The notes below the pieces were generated by a model that had not been told where the DNA came from, ran no database searches, and worked only from the letters and a program-made list of their open reading frames with translations. The translations under genes and the position numbers were made by a program. DNA of 64,000 bases from Nioella nitratireducens (GTDB taxonomy: Bacteria; Pseudomonadota; Alphaproteobacteria; Rhodobacterales; Rhodobacteraceae): assembly GCF_001879715.1 (NCBI RefSeq), contig NZ_MNBW01000007.1, positions 62,001 through 126,000 on the forward strand, in the 5' to 3' direction. Below are positions 8,925 through 18,159 of this stretch, one piece after another. The number at the start of each line of letters is the position of its first letter. Positions within the stretch are counted from its first letter, which is position 1.

Positions 8925-9379
8925 TGCGCGACACCGATCTGGCCACCCGCCGATTGCGGACGTGGATCAGGCTCTTGCGCCTGACACGGGCCACGGAAAA
9001 CCACCTGCGCGAATATTTGCGGGTCAAGCACGGCACCACCCTGCCCCGCTTTGACGTGATGGCAGCGCTGCACCGGGTGGATGGCCCGATGAAGATGAGC
9101 GACCTGAGCCGACAATTGCTGGTCTCGAATGGCAATGCAACGGCGGTGGTCGAACGGCTGGAAAAAGAGGGGCTGGCGCAACGCGCGCCCGGCGAAGGCG
9201 ACCGGCGCGTGGTGCTGGTGGAACTGACCGACAAGGGCCGCGCCGTTTTCGAGGCGCAGGCAGCGGATCACCGGGCCGAGGTCGATCGCCTGTTTTCGAT
9301 GCTGGAACATGAAGAACTGGATGCACTGCGGGATATTCTGCACCGCGTGGAGGAGGCGAGCGATGGCCAAAATGGCTGA
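8924..9379 (+). CDS. MarR family transcriptional regulator
   Basis: A 151-residue MarR-type winged-helix dimer. The DNA-binding part is visible as [30 protein letters not shown] followed by the wing [15 protein letters not shown] 8924 overlaps the SDR stop by one base (TGATG). In comparable operons such regulators repress the cluster and are released by an aryl-CoA ligand; here the ligand would be 2-aminobenzoyl-CoA (inference). The doubled AAGCTT-centred dyad at 5795-5820 is its probable operator. Confidence 0.88.
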   Translation: MRDTDLATRRLRTWIRLLRLTRATENHLREYLRVKHGTTLPRFDVMAALHRVDGPMKMSDLSRQLLVSNGNATAVVERLEKEGLAQRAPGEGDRRVVLVELTDKGRAVFEAQAADHRAEVDRLFSMLEHEELDALRDILHRVEEASDGQNG

Positions 9380-10175
9380 TCTGAACCCGACACATTTTGA
9401 CTGGCGCGTGCGCGAGCGCGTGGCGCGGGTGCGCCTGAACCGGCCCGATCGCAAGAACCCCCTGACCTTCGACAGCTACGCCGAGCTGCGCGATACGTTC
9501 CGGGCGCTCGTCTATGCCGAGGATGTGGACGTTGTGGTCTTTGCCTCGAACGAGGGCAATTTCTGTTCGGGGGGCGATGTGCACGACATTATCGGGCCTC
9601 TGACCAAGATGAACATGAAAGAGCTTCTGGCCTTTACCCGCATGACCGGCGATCTGGTCAAGGCGATGATCGGGTGTGGCAAACCCATCATCGCCGCCGT
9701 TGATGGCGTGGCCGTGGGCGCGGGCGCGATTGCGGCGATGGCATCGGATATGCGACTGGCGACGCCAGAGGCGAAATGCGCCTTCCTGTTTACCCGCGTG
9801 GGGCTGGCAGGCTGCGACATGGGGGCCTGCGCGATGCTGCCCCGGATCATCGGTCAGGGCCGCGCGGCGGAACTGCTCTACACCGGGCGGTCGATGAACG
9901 CGGAGGAAGGCCATGCCTGGGGCTTCTGGAACGCCCTGCACCCGGCGGATCGACTGGAAGACAAGGCGATGGAACTGGCGGATCGTCTGGCGGCGGGGCC
10001 GGTCTTTGCCCATGGCATCACCAAGACGCAGCTTAACCAGGAATGGAACATGGGTCTCGATCAGGCGATCGAGGCCGAGGCGCAGGCGCAGGCCATTTGC
10101 ATGCAGACGGCGGATTTCGAACGCGCCTACCGGGCGTTTGTGGCGAAAGAAAAGCCGGTGTTCAGGGGGGATTGA
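9363..10175 (+). CDS. Enoyl-CoA hydratase/isomerase family protein
   Basis: A 270-residue crotonase-fold protein. The oxyanion-hole loop is SSGGDVHDI-like ([12 protein letters not shown]) and the second loop is [15 protein letters not shown], followed by [12 protein letters not shown]. It would hydrate or hydrolyse the ring-derived enoyl-CoA in the lower aminobenzoate pathway. The chosen ATG 9363 overlaps the MarR end by 17 bases; a second ATG at 9372 is possible. In comparable Azoarcus clusters an enoyl-CoA hydratase follows the monooxygenase/reductase. Confidence 0.86.
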   Translation: MAKMADLNPTHFDWRVRERVARVRLNRPDRKNPLTFDSYAELRDTFRALVYAEDVDVVVFASNEGNFCSGGDVHDIIGPLTKMNMKELLAFTRMTGDLVKAMIGCGKPIIAAVDGVAVGAGAIAAMASDMRLATPEAKCAFLFTRVGLAGCDMGACAMLPRIIGQGRAAELLYTGRSMNAEEGHAWGFWNALHPADRLEDKAMELADRLAAGPVFAHGITKTQLNQEWNMGLDQAIEAEAQAQAICMQTADFERAYRAFVAKEKPVFRGD

Positions 10176-11332
10176 TGGCAGATCGCAGCTTTCTCGACTG
10201 GCCGTTTTTTGACGCCCGGCACAAAGACTGGGCCGACGGGCTGGATGCATGGGCGGGACTGGCCGTTCAAGGGCTGGACCATGCGGACACCGATGCGACC
10301 TGCCGGGGGTTGGTGAAGGCGCTTGGCGAAGCCGGGTGGTTGCAGCCGACCGCCGCCGAAGAGGGTGACCGCTTCGATGTGCGCACCCTGTGCCTGAGCC
10401 GCGAGACGCTGGCACGCCATGACGGGCTGGCCGATTTTGCCTTTGCCATGCAGGGGTTGGGGACAGGGGCGATTTCACTGTTCGGAACGCCTGCACAGAA
10501 AGCCGAATGGTTGCCGCTGACGCGGACAGGCCGGGCGATTTCGGCCTTCGCGTTGACAGAACCTCAGTCTGGGTCTGACGTGGCCAATTCGACGATGACG
10601 GCAGAGGAAGACGGCGATCATTTCGTTCTGAACGGCGAAAAGACGTGGATTTCAAATGGTGGCATAGCGGATGTCTATACCGTTTTCGCCCGCACGGGCG
10701 GGGCACCGGGGGCCAAGGGCCTATCGGCCTTCGTGGTGCCTGCGGACACGACCGGGTTTGAAGTTGTTGAGCGGTTGAAAACAATCGCCCCGCATCCGCT
10801 GGCCCGCCTGCGGTTCAGCGATTGCCGCATTCCCAAAGCGGCCCTGATCGGCGCGCGCGGCGAGGGGTTCAAGATCGCCATGTCGGTGCTGGACGTGTTC
10901 CGCTCGACCGTTGCCGCCGCCGCTTTGGGCTTTGCCCGGCGCGCGCTGGACGAGGCATTGACGCGCGCGACCACCCGCCATGTGCAGGGCGCGGCCCTCT
11001 TTGACCTGCAAATGGTGCAGGGGCACATCGCGGATATGGCGGTGGATGTGGATGCGAGCGCCCTGCTCGTTTACCGCGCGGCATGGGCCAAGGATTCCGG
11101 CGCGGCGCGGATCACGCGAGAGGCGGCGATGGCCAAGCTCTTTTCCACCGATCAGGCGCAGAAGGTCATTGACCGCGCGTTGCAGCTGCATGGCGGCGAC
11201 GGGGTGAAATCCGGCGAAACCGTGGAAAAGCTCTACCGTGAAATACGGGCGCTGCGCATCTACGAGGGTGCCTCGGACGTTCAGAAAGTCATCATCGCGC
11301 GCCAGACCATGGCCGCGCATCTGGGAGGCTGA
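10175..11332 (+). CDS. Acyl-CoA dehydrogenase
   Basis: A 385-residue FAD acyl-CoA dehydrogenase of normal length. Family signatures are [19 protein letters not shown] and [18 protein letters not shown] in the beta domain, and the C-terminal [12 protein letters not shown] and [16 protein letters not shown]. The Glu in the last segment is the position of the catalytic base in many members. It starts at TGATG with the hydratase stop. In this operon it would introduce a double bond into an alicyclic or dicarboxylyl-CoA intermediate after ring reduction or opening. Substrate specificity is inferred from context. Confidence 0.88.
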   Translation: MADRSFLDWPFFDARHKDWADGLDAWAGLAVQGLDHADTDATCRGLVKALGEAGWLQPTAAEEGDRFDVRTLCLSRETLARHDGLADFAFAMQGLGTGAISLFGTPAQKAEWLPLTRTGRAISAFALTEPQSGSDVANSTMTAEEDGDHFVLNGEKTWISNGGIADVYTVFARTGGAPGAKGLSAFVVPADTTGFEVVERLKTIAPHPLARLRFSDCRIPKAALIGARGEGFKIAMSVLDVFRSTVAAAALGFARRALDEALTRATTRHVQGAALFDLQMVQGHIADMAVDVDASALLVYRAAWAKDSGAARITREAAMAKLFSTDQAQKVIDRALQLHGGDGVKSGETVEKLYREIRALRIYEGASDVQKVIIARQTMAAHLGG

Positions 11333-11333
11333 C

Positions 11334-12953
11334 ATGCTAGGACCAACGGCCCATACCGATACGTTTTCCCGCGACGGGTTGCCGCCTGCAGAGCAATGGC
11401 CGGATGTCCTGCTGGACGGGTTCCCCTACCCCGACAACCTAAACGCGGGCTATGAGCTGACCGATGCGATGGTTGCCAAGGGCTTTGGCGACCACACCGC
11501 GCTGATCGGCAACGGCCGCAGACGGACCTACAAGGAGCTGACCGACTGGACCAATCGGCTGGCGCATGTGCTGGTCGAGGACATGGGCGTGAAACCGGGC
11601 AATCGGGTGCTGATACGGTCCGCCAACAACCCGGCAATGGTGGCGGCCTGGCTGGCGGCAACCAAGGCGGGCGCGGTGGTGGTCAACACGATGCCGATGC
11701 TGCGGGCGGGCGAGTTGAGCAAGATCGTCGACAAGGCCGAGGTGCAGTTTGCCCTCTGCGACACGCGGCTGATGGAAGACATGATCGCTTGCGCCAAGGA
11801 CAGCCGGTTCCTGAAATCGGTCGTTGGCTTCGACGGAACCGCCAACCATGACGCGGAACTTGACCGGCTGGCCCTGACCAAACCGGTGCAGTTCGACACG
11901 GTGCAGACCGGGCGCGATGACGTGGCGTTGTTGGGGTTCACCTCTGGCAGCACGGGCGAGCCCAAGGCCACGATGCATTTCCATCGCGACCTGCTGATCA
12001 TCGCGGATGGCTACGCGAAAGAGGTGCTGAAGGTCACGCCCGAGGATATTTTCGTCGGCTCCCCGCCCCTCGCCTTCACCTTTGGCCTCGGTGGCCTCGC
12101 GGTCTTCCCGCTGCGCTTCGGGGCGGCGGCGACGCTACTGGAAAACGCCTCGCCGCCCAACATGATCGAGATCATTCAACAGTTCAAAGCGACGGTCTGT
12201 TTTACCGCGCCCACGGCCTATCGCGTGATGCTGCGGGCGATGGATGAGGGGGCCGACCTGTCCAGCCTGCGGGCGGCGGTCAGCGCCGGGGAAACCCTGC
12301 CCGCCCCGGTCTATGATGAGTGGATGGAAAAGACCGGCAAGCCGATGCTCGACGGGATCGGCGCGACCGAGATGCTGCATATCTTCGTCACCAACCGCTT
12401 CGACGATCACCGCCCGGCCTGCACGGGGCGGCCCGTGACCGGCTATCAGGCAAAGGTGGTGGATGACGAGATGCAAGAGGTGCCGCGCGGCGAGATCGGG
12501 CGGCTAGCGGTGCGCGGGCCGACCGGGTGCCGCTATCTGAATGATCCGCGCCAAACCATCTATGTGCGGGACGGCTGGAACATCACCGGCGACAGCTTCA
12601 CCATGGATGCCGACGGCTACCTGCATTTCGCGGCGCGCAACGATGATATGATCGTGTCGTCGGGCTACAACATCGCGGGGCCCGAGGTGGAGGCGGCGTT
12701 GCTGTCCCATGCTGCCGTGGCCGAATGCGCCGTGGTCGCGGCCCCGGACGAGGCGCGCGGCAGCATTGTCGAGGCGCATGTGGTGCTGGCCGACGGACAC
12801 GAGGGCAGCCGGGCGCTGATCGAACTGCTGCAAACCCACGTCAAGACCACCATCGCCCCCTACAAATACCCGCGCCGCATCGCCTTTGTCGAGGCGCTGC
12901 CCAAGACCCCCACGGGCAAGATCCTGCGCTACAAGCTGCGGCAAGAGGACTGA
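11334..12953 (+). CDS. 2-aminobenzoate-CoA ligase (benzoate-CoA ligase family)
   Basis: A 539-residue adenylate-forming ligase. Visible core motifs are the AMP-binding loop GFTSGSTGEPKATMHFHRD near 200, GIGATEMLHIF near 340, the hinge region GYLHFAARNDDMI, the GYNIAGPEVEAAL motif, and the C-terminal catalytic lysine in PKTPTGKILRYKL. The sequence resembles the benzoate/2-aminobenzoate-CoA ligases more than fatty acyl ligases. It would activate the imported aromatic acid at the start of the pathway. The start at ATG 11334 is one base after the previous stop. Confidence 0.87.
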   Translation: MLGPTAHTDTFSRDGLPPAEQWPDVLLDGFPYPDNLNAGYELTDAMVAKGFGDHTALIGNGRRRTYKELTDWTNRLAHVLVEDMGVKPGNRVLIRSANNPAMVAAWLAATKAGAVVVNTMPMLRAGELSKIVDKAEVQFALCDTRLMEDMIACAKDSRFLKSVVGFDGTANHDAELDRLALTKPVQFDTVQTGRDDVALLGFTSGSTGEPKATMHFHRDLLIIADGYAKEVLKVTPEDIFVGSPPLAFTFGLGGLAVFPLRFGAAATLLENASPPNMIEIIQQFKATVCFTAPTAYRVMLRAMDEGADLSSLRAAVSAGETLPAPVYDEWMEKTGKPMLDGIGATEMLHIFVTNRFDDHRPACTGRPVTGYQAKVVDDEMQEVPRGEIGRLAVRGPTGCRYLNDPRQTIYVRDGWNITGDSFTMDADGYLHFAARNDDMIVSSGYNIAGPEVEAALLSHAAVAECAVVAAPDEARGSIVEAHVVLADGHEGSRALIELLQTHVKTTIAPYKYPRRIAFVEALPKTPTGKILRYKLRQED

Positions 12954-12954
12954 G

Positions 12955-13191
12955 ATGCAGACCGTTTTCGTCCAGATCCGCTGCACCCCCGGCACGACAT
13001 ACGATGTCGCCTTTCGGATCGTGCTGAAGGAAATCCATGCAGACCTGTTTTCCACGTCAGGGGAATATGATCTTCTGTTGAAGCTCATCATTCCCGAGGG
13101 CGAGGATATCGGACGATATATCAACCACCACTTGCTCGACGTGGACGGGATCGAGCGGACGCTGACAACCATAACCTTCAAGGCGTTCTGA
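12955..13191 (+). CDS. Stand-alone Lrp/AsnC ligand-binding (RAM) domain protein
   Basis: A 78-residue protein consisting only of the Lrp/AsnC effector-binding (RAM) alpha-beta fold, with no DNA-binding domain. Visible features are QIRCTPGTTYDVAFRI, the STSGEYDLLLKLIIP strand and a C-terminal IERTLTTITFKAF strand. RAM domains assemble as dimers and bind small molecules, often amino acids. It is encoded one base after the ligase stop, between the catabolic and transport genes, so it may sense 2-aminobenzoate or a related amino acid, or modulate a full-length partner elsewhere. The exact role is not known. Confidence 0.82.
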   Translation: MQTVFVQIRCTPGTTYDVAFRIVLKEIHADLFSTSGEYDLLLKLIIPEGEDIGRYINHHLLDVDGIERTLTTITFKAF

Positions 13192-13214
13192 TCAACAACA
13201 GGGAGACGACTCGC

Positions 13215-14354
13215 ATGACACTCAAGACAATCGCCCTTGCCGGCCTGATGGCCGGTGTTTCGACCTTCGCCATGGCTCAGGAGCCGGTGCGCGTGGGCAT
13301 GATCACCACCTTGTCGGGCGGGGGCGCTGGCCTCGGCATCGACGTGCGGGACGGGTTCATGCTGGCCATGGAGCAAGCGGGCCGCGACGATATCGAGGTC
13401 ATCATCGAAGACGACGAACGCGCGCCGGACCGCGCGGTGCAACTGGCTGACCGCATGATCCAGTCCGATGACGTGGACATCATGACCGGCATCATCTGGT
13501 CCAACCTTGCCATGGCGGTGATCCCGTCGACCGTGGCGCAGGGCGTCTTCTACCTGTCGCCCAATGCGGGGCCGTCGCAGCTGGCCGGTGCAGGCTGCAA
13601 CGAGAACTATTTCAACGTGGCTTGGCAGAACGACAACCTGCACGAGGCGGCGGGCGCCTATGCCAATACGGCGGGCTATTCCAACAGCTTCATCCTTGCG
13701 CCAAACTACCCGGCGGGGCGGGATGCACTGACCGGATACCAGCGGATGTTCGAGGGTGACGTGGCGCAAGAGGTCTACACCCAGCTTGGCCAAACCGACT
13801 ACGCCGCCGAGATCAGCCAGATCCGCAATTCGGGCGCGGACAGCGTCTATTTCTTCCTGCCCGGTGGCATGGGAATCGCCTTCGTCCGGCAATACGCGGA
13901 ATCCGGCGTGGACATCCCGCTGATCGGCCCGGCCTTCAGCTTTGACCAGGGCATTCTGGGCGCCGTGGGCGACGCCGCGCTTGGCGTGCACAACACCTCG
14001 CAATGGAGCGCGGATATCGACAACCCGACCAACATGGCCTTTGTCGAAGCCTTCCAAGCCGAGTATGGTCGCCTGCCCTCGCTTTATGCGAGTCAGGGAT
14101 TCGACACCGCGAACCTGATGCTCTCGGCGCTGGACGTGGCCAGCCCCGATGACCCAGATGCCTTCCGGGCGGCGCTGGAAGCGGCGGATTTCGACAGCAC
14201 GCGGGGCGATTTCGCCTTCGGTCCCAACCACCACCCCATCCAGGACATCTATGTCCGCGAAGTGGTGATGGTGGACGGCGTGCTGACCAACCGCATCGTG
14301 GGCACCGCACTGGAAGATCGTGGCGACGCCTATGCGGACCAGTGCAACATGTAA
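13215..14354 (+). CDS. Liv-type ABC transporter substrate-binding protein
   Basis: A 379-residue periplasmic binding protein of the branched-chain amino acid type (peripla_BP_6). A signal peptide covers residues 1-21 (probable cleavage AMA-QE). The mature part starts EPVRVGMITTLSGGGAGLG and has the two-lobed pattern including NYPAGRDALTGYQRMFEG. An RBS-like GGGAGA precedes the ATG. In this operon it should capture the aromatic acid in the periplasm and deliver it to the permeases below. The stem-loop directly after the gene may raise its expression above that of the permeases. Confidence 0.9.
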   Translation: MTLKTIALAGLMAGVSTFAMAQEPVRVGMITTLSGGGAGLGIDVRDGFMLAMEQAGRDDIEVIIEDDERAPDRAVQLADRMIQSDDVDIMTGIIWSNLAMAVIPSTVAQGVFYLSPNAGPSQLAGAGCNENYFNVAWQNDNLHEAAGAYANTAGYSNSFILAPNYPAGRDALTGYQRMFEGDVAQEVYTQLGQTDYAAEISQIRNSGADSVYFFLPGGMGIAFVRQYAESGVDIPLIGPAFSFDQGILGAVGDAALGVHNTSQWSADIDNPTNMAFVEAFQAEYGRLPSLYASQGFDTANLMLSALDVASPDDPDAFRAALEAADFDSTRGDFAFGPNHHPIQDIYVREVVMVDGVLTNRIVGTALEDRGDAYADQCNM

Positions 14355-14369
14355 GGCAAACGCCTGACC

Positions 14370-14393
14370 GGCCGGGCCGCTCAAGGCCCGGCC
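14370..14393 (+). promoter_or_regulatory. Intercistronic stem-loop after the binding-protein gene
   Basis: A perfect 9-bp stem (GGCCGGGCC / GGCCCGGCC) with a 6-base loop lies in the only sizeable gap of the transporter part of the operon. No T-tract follows, so full termination is unlikely. Such structures commonly stabilise upstream binding-protein mRNA or attenuate downstream permease expression. Confidence 0.65.
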
Positions 14394-14409
14394 CAACAAG
14401 GGATTTTCC

Positions 14410-15330
14410 ATGTCGGCAGCTCTTCTGGCCGAGCAGCTTCTGAACGGGCTGCAATTCGGCGTGATGCTTTTCCTAATGGCGGCGGGCCTGACGCTGATTT
14501 TCGGGGTGATGGGGCTCATCAACCTCGCGCACGGCTCGCTCTACATGATCGGCGCCTTCGCGGCGGCCGGAATGGCGGCGTTGACGGGCTCGTTCCTGCT
14601 GGCGCTGGCGGCGGCGCTGATGGCGGCGGCGATTGTCGGCGCCATCGTGGAAATGGTGGTGATCCGGCGGCTCTATGACCGCGATCACCTTGATCAGGTG
14701 CTGGCAACCTTCGCGCTTATCCTGATTTTTTCCGAGGGCACGCGGTTCCTGTTCGGCTCGCTGCCGCTCTACCTCGACACGCCCGACCTCTTGTCGGGAC
14801 CGACCACGCTGTTTGGCGGGTTGGAGTATTCCAAATACCGGCTGTTCATCATCGCGGTCGGACTGGCCGTGGGTGGGGGCCTCTTCTGGCTGATCGCACG
14901 CACCCGGCTTGGCATCCAGATCCGCGCGGGCAAGGCGGACCGCGAAATGATCGCCGCCCTCGGCGTCGACATCCGACGCCTTTACACGCTGGTCTTCGCC
15001 CTTGGCGCGGCGCTGGCGGGGCTGGCCGGGGCGATGATCGGCGCAATCCAGTCGGTCGAGGTCGGCATGGGCGAGCCTGTGCTGATCCTTGCCTTCGTTG
15101 TGATCGTGATCGGCGGCATCGGGTCGATCAAGGGGGCCTTCGTTGGCGCGCTTCTGGTAGGCATGACCGACACGCTTGGCCGGGTGCTGCTGCCGCAAGC
15201 CTTCGGCCTGTTCATGGACGCGAGCAGCGCCACCACGGTGGGCGCCTCGCTGGCGTCGATGTCGATCTACATCCTGATGGCGGGGATCTTGCTGTTTCGG
15301 CCATCGGGCCTTTTCGGAGGGCAGGCGTGA
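14410..15330 (+). CDS. Branched-chain-type ABC transporter permease (LivH-like)
   Basis: A 306-residue inner-membrane permease with about eight hydrophobic segments. Family features include the N-terminal LLNGLQFGVMLFLMAAGLTLIFGVMGLINLAHG, the cytoplasmic RTRLGIQIRAGKADREMIAALGVD coupling region, and GGIGSIKGAFVGALLVG near the C terminus. It forms the transmembrane channel with the LivM-like partner, whose start overlaps this stop as TGATG. It is expected to import the aromatic substrate of the operon. Confidence 0.92.
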   Translation: MSAALLAEQLLNGLQFGVMLFLMAAGLTLIFGVMGLINLAHGSLYMIGAFAAAGMAALTGSFLLALAAALMAAAIVGAIVEMVVIRRLYDRDHLDQVLATFALILIFSEGTRFLFGSLPLYLDTPDLLSGPTTLFGGLEYSKYRLFIIAVGLAVGGGLFWLIARTRLGIQIRAGKADREMIAALGVDIRRLYTLVFALGAALAGLAGAMIGAIQSVEVGMGEPVLILAFVVIVIGGIGSIKGAFVGALLVGMTDTLGRVLLPQAFGLFMDASSATTVGASLASMSIYILMAGILLFRPSGLFGGQA

Positions 15331-16304
15331 TGCGGCGCGAGACGATCCTGAATGTCGGTATTCCGGGGCTGTTGCTGGCGATCGGCCTGCTCGCCTATGC
15401 GCTGGACGAGACTTATATCATTACGCTGGCAACCCGCGCCGCGATCCTTGCGCTGGCGGGCGTGGGTCTGAATATCGCGCTTGGTCTTGGCGGGCTGGTC
15501 AGCCTTGGCCATGCGGCGTTTTTCGGGATCGGCGGCTATGCCATGGGCATCCTCGCGTTTCACGCCCAGACCTACATGCCGCTCTGGGGCGTGATCGGCG
15601 GCACCACGTCGATGCCGATCATCTGGCTGGTCGCGGTGATTGCCTCGGGGTTGGCCGCCCTCGTGATCGGGGCACTGTCCCTGCGCACCTCGGGCGTCTA
15701 TTTCATCATGATTACGCTCGCCTTCGGGCAGATGCTGTTCTACTTCGCCATTTCCTGGCCCGCCTATGGCGGCGAGGATGGCGTTTCAATCTACATGCGC
15801 AACAATTTCCCCGGCCTCAACACGCTGGTGCCGCTGAATTTTTTCCTGATCTGCTTCGCTGTTCTGGCGGTCGTGCTGATCTTCGCGGGCCGTCTGGGAA
15901 AATCCCCTTTCGGGCTGGCGTTGCAGGCAACGCGGCAGAACGTGGCGCGGGTCGAGGCGGTGGGGCTGGCCCCGTACAAGCTGCGCCTGATGGCCTTTGT
16001 CCTCTCGGGCGCGATCACCGGTCTGGCGGGGGCGCTCTTCGCCGATCTCAACCGCTTCGTCAGCCCCTCGATGCTGAGCTGGCAGATGTCGGGCGAGATC
16101 ATGGTGCTGGTTATCCTTGGCGGCATCGCGCGCCTGTCTGGCCCGGTGGCGGGGGCGATGGTGTTCATCGCGCTGGAATATGTGCTGGAGGATCTCAGCC
16201 ATTATTGGCACATCTACCTTGGCGCGATCCTGCTGTTGGTGGTGCTTTTCGCCCGTGGCGGGCTGGTCGGCCTGATTGCCGGGCGGGAGGTGGCGCATGA
16301 CTGA
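15330..16304 (+). CDS. Branched-chain-type ABC transporter permease (LivM-like)
   Basis: A 324-residue second permease with multiple membrane segments. Signatures are GVGLNIALGLGGLVSLGHAAFFGIGGYAMG, the LRTSGVYFIMITLAFGQMLFYFA region, and the coupling loop GKSPFGLALQATRQNVARVEAVG. The likely start is ATG 15330 (TGATG); a GTG three bases earlier is possible. Its 3' end overlaps the first ATPase gene by eight bases. Confidence 0.92.
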   Translation: MRRETILNVGIPGLLLAIGLLAYALDETYIITLATRAAILALAGVGLNIALGLGGLVSLGHAAFFGIGGYAMGILAFHAQTYMPLWGVIGGTTSMPIIWLVAVIASGLAALVIGALSLRTSGVYFIMITLAFGQMLFYFAISWPAYGGEDGVSIYMRNNFPGLNTLVPLNFFLICFAVLAVVLIFAGRLGKSPFGLALQATRQNVARVEAVGLAPYKLRLMAFVLSGAITGLAGALFADLNRFVSPSMLSWQMSGEIMVLVILGGIARLSGPVAGAMVFIALEYVLEDLSHYWHIYLGAILLLVVLFARGGLVGLIAGREVAHD

Positions 16305-17052
16305 CGCGATCCTGTCCACCCGCTCTTTGAGCAAATCCTTCGGCGCGTTGCAGGCGTCGGACTCTGTCTCGCTGGACCTGCGGGCGGGCGAAATCCACGC
16401 GCTGATCGGCCCGAACGGGGCCGGGAAATCGACGCTGATCGCGCAGATTTCGGGTGCGCTGCGCCCCGACAGCGGCTCGGTGATCTTCGACGGGCAGGAT
16501 GTGACACCGCTGCCCACTGTCGCGCGGGCGCGGTTGGGACTGGGGCGCACCTTCCAGATTTCGGCTTTGGCGATGGAGTTCACGGTTCTGCAAAACGCGG
16601 TTCTGGGCGCTTTGGGCCAACGCGGCCGCGCCTTTCGCGTCTTGGGCAAGGTGATGCGGGACAAGGCCCTGCTGGAGAGCGCCGAGTCTGCGCTGCAAGA
16701 GGTGGGCCTTTCCGAGTTCCGAAACACCGTGACGGCAGAGCTGTCCCATGGGCAACGCCGCCAGTTGGAGGTCGCCGTGGCGCTGACGCTGAAACCCAAG
16801 GTCTTCTTGATGGATGAACCCATGGCCGGGCTTGGGGCCGAGGGGTCACAGCGGCTGACAGGCTTTCTCGACGGGTTGCGCCACCGCGCGCCGATCTTGC
16901 TGGTAGAACATGACATGGATGCGGTTTTCGCATTGGCTGACCGGATTTCCGTGCTGGTCTATGGCCGCATCATCGCCACCGGCACGGCGGACGAAATCCG
17001 CGCCAATGCTGAGGTGCGCCAAGCCTACCTGGGCGAGGAGGACGCAGCATGA
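16297..17052 (+). CDS. Branched-chain-type ABC transporter ATP-binding protein (LivG-like)
   Basis: A 251-residue cytoplasmic ABC ATPase. Walker A is GPNGAGKSTLI, the signature loop is ELSHGQRRQLEVAVAL (a SHGQ variant common in LivG proteins), and Walker B is KVFLMDEPMAGLG, followed by LLVEHDMDAVFALADR. It pairs with the LivF-like ATPase encoded next, with an ATGA-type overlap, to power import. I chose ATG 16297, giving an N terminus MTDAILSTRSLSKSFG. Confidence 0.92.
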   Translation: MTDAILSTRSLSKSFGALQASDSVSLDLRAGEIHALIGPNGAGKSTLIAQISGALRPDSGSVIFDGQDVTPLPTVARARLGLGRTFQISALAMEFTVLQNAVLGALGQRGRAFRVLGKVMRDKALLESAESALQEVGLSEFRNTVTAELSHGQRRQLEVAVALTLKPKVFLMDEPMAGLGAEGSQRLTGFLDGLRHRAPILLVEHDMDAVFALADRISVLVYGRIIATGTADEIRANAEVRQAYLGEEDAA

Positions 17053-17738
17053 GCCTGTTGAAACTTGCCCATGTCTCTGCCTTCTACGGACCTTCGCAGG
17101 CGCTCTTCGATGTCCATCTGGACTTGGCCGAGGGAGAGGTTCTTGCCCTCATGGGCCGCAACGGGATGGGCAAGTCGACCACCGTCAAGGTGATCTGTCG
17201 GCTGTTGAAAAACAGGGGTGGCAGCGTGCTGTTCGATGGCCAGGATCTGGGCCACGTCCCCGCCCACAAGGCCGCGCGGGCGGGCATCGGACTGGTGCCC
17301 GAGGGGCGGCGCTGTTTCGCACCGCTCACCGTGCAGGAAAACTTGACTGCTGCCGCCCGCAACGGTGCCTGGGACTTGGCCCGGGTCTTCGAGATGTTCC
17401 CGCGATTGGGCGAACGGCGGGGGCAGATCGCGGCCTCGCTGTCGGGCGGCGAGCAGCAGATGCTGGCCATTGGCCGCGCGCTGATGACCAACCCGCGCCT
17501 GTTGATCCTCGATGAAGCGACGGAAGGACTGGCCCCCGTGATCCGACAGGAAATTTGGGCCGTGATTTCGCGGCTCAAGGCGGAAACCGGGCTGGCGATC
17601 CTCGTTATCGACAAATCGCTGAAGGAACTGGGCACGGTCGCCGATACCGGGGTGATCATCGAAAAGGGCGTGACCGTCTGGTCCGGTCCTTTCGCCACGC
17701 TCGACCGCGCCACAACCGACCGGTTCCTGGGGGTCTGA
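17049..17738 (+). CDS. Branched-chain-type ABC transporter ATP-binding protein (LivF-like)
   Basis: A 229-residue ABC ATPase. Walker A is GRNGMGKSTTV, the family-typical VPEGRRCFAPLTVQENL follows, the signature is LSGGEQQMLAIGRAL, and Walker B is RLLILDEATEGLAP. It completes the five-component importer. The start overlaps the previous stop (ATGA). Confidence 0.92.
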   Translation: MSLLKLAHVSAFYGPSQALFDVHLDLAEGEVLALMGRNGMGKSTTVKVICRLLKNRGGSVLFDGQDLGHVPAHKAARAGIGLVPEGRRCFAPLTVQENLTAAARNGAWDLARVFEMFPRLGERRGQIAASLSGGEQQMLAIGRALMTNPRLLILDEATEGLAPVIRQEIWAVISRLKAETGLAILVIDKSLKELGTVADTGVIIEKGVTVWSGPFATLDRATTDRFLGV

Positions 17739-17742
17739 GGCG

Positions 17743-18159
17743 ATGGCGTTTTCCTTCCCGCAAAAGGTGCTGTTCAAGCATTGCGACCCGGCCGGGATCG
17801 TCTTTTATCCCCGTTATTTCGAGATGATCAACGATTGTGTCGAGGCGTTCTTTGCCGAGGCCATGGGCTGGCCATTCGAAGAAATCCTGACTTCCAAAGG
17901 CATCCCGACCGCAGAAATTTCCACGCGATTTCAATCCCCAAGCCACCATGGCGACCACTTGACCCTGTCCCTGTCCGTCACCCGCGTCGGGGGCCGCTCT
18001 GTCGGGCTGGCCGTGGTTGCGCGGGCGGGAGACGAAACCCGGTTCACCGCCGCCTCCACCCTCGTTCTGGTGGATGGCGCGGGCCGCCCGACGGCGTGGC
18101 CCGATACGATCCGACAGAAATTCCTTTCCCTTCAGGAGGGCCCCGACCATGCCCCATAA
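17743..18159 (+). CDS. Acyl-CoA thioesterase, 4-hydroxybenzoyl-CoA thioesterase type
   Basis: A 138-residue hot-dog-fold thioesterase. The motif FKHCDPAGIVFYPRYFEMIND contains the catalytic Asp typical of the 4-hydroxybenzoyl-CoA thioesterase group, followed by the long central helix. In the aminobenzoate operon it would release CoA from dead-end aryl-CoA or ring-reduced intermediates, protecting the CoA pool. It starts four bases after the LivF stop and overlaps the next gene by eleven bases. Confidence 0.87.
   Translation: MAFSFPQKVLFKHCDPAGIVFYPRYFEMINDCVEAFFAEAMGWPFEEILTSKGIPTAEISTRFQSPSHHGDHLTLSLSVTRVGGRSVGLAVVARAGDETRFTAASTLVLVDGAGRPTAWPDTIRQKFLSLQEGPDHAP

Noticed and set aside
12504-14522. 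Very long open frame on the minus strand opposite the CoA ligase and binding-protein genes
   Set aside because: It is the antisense shadow of well-supported genes in high-GC DNA, has no domain pattern and crosses several genes.
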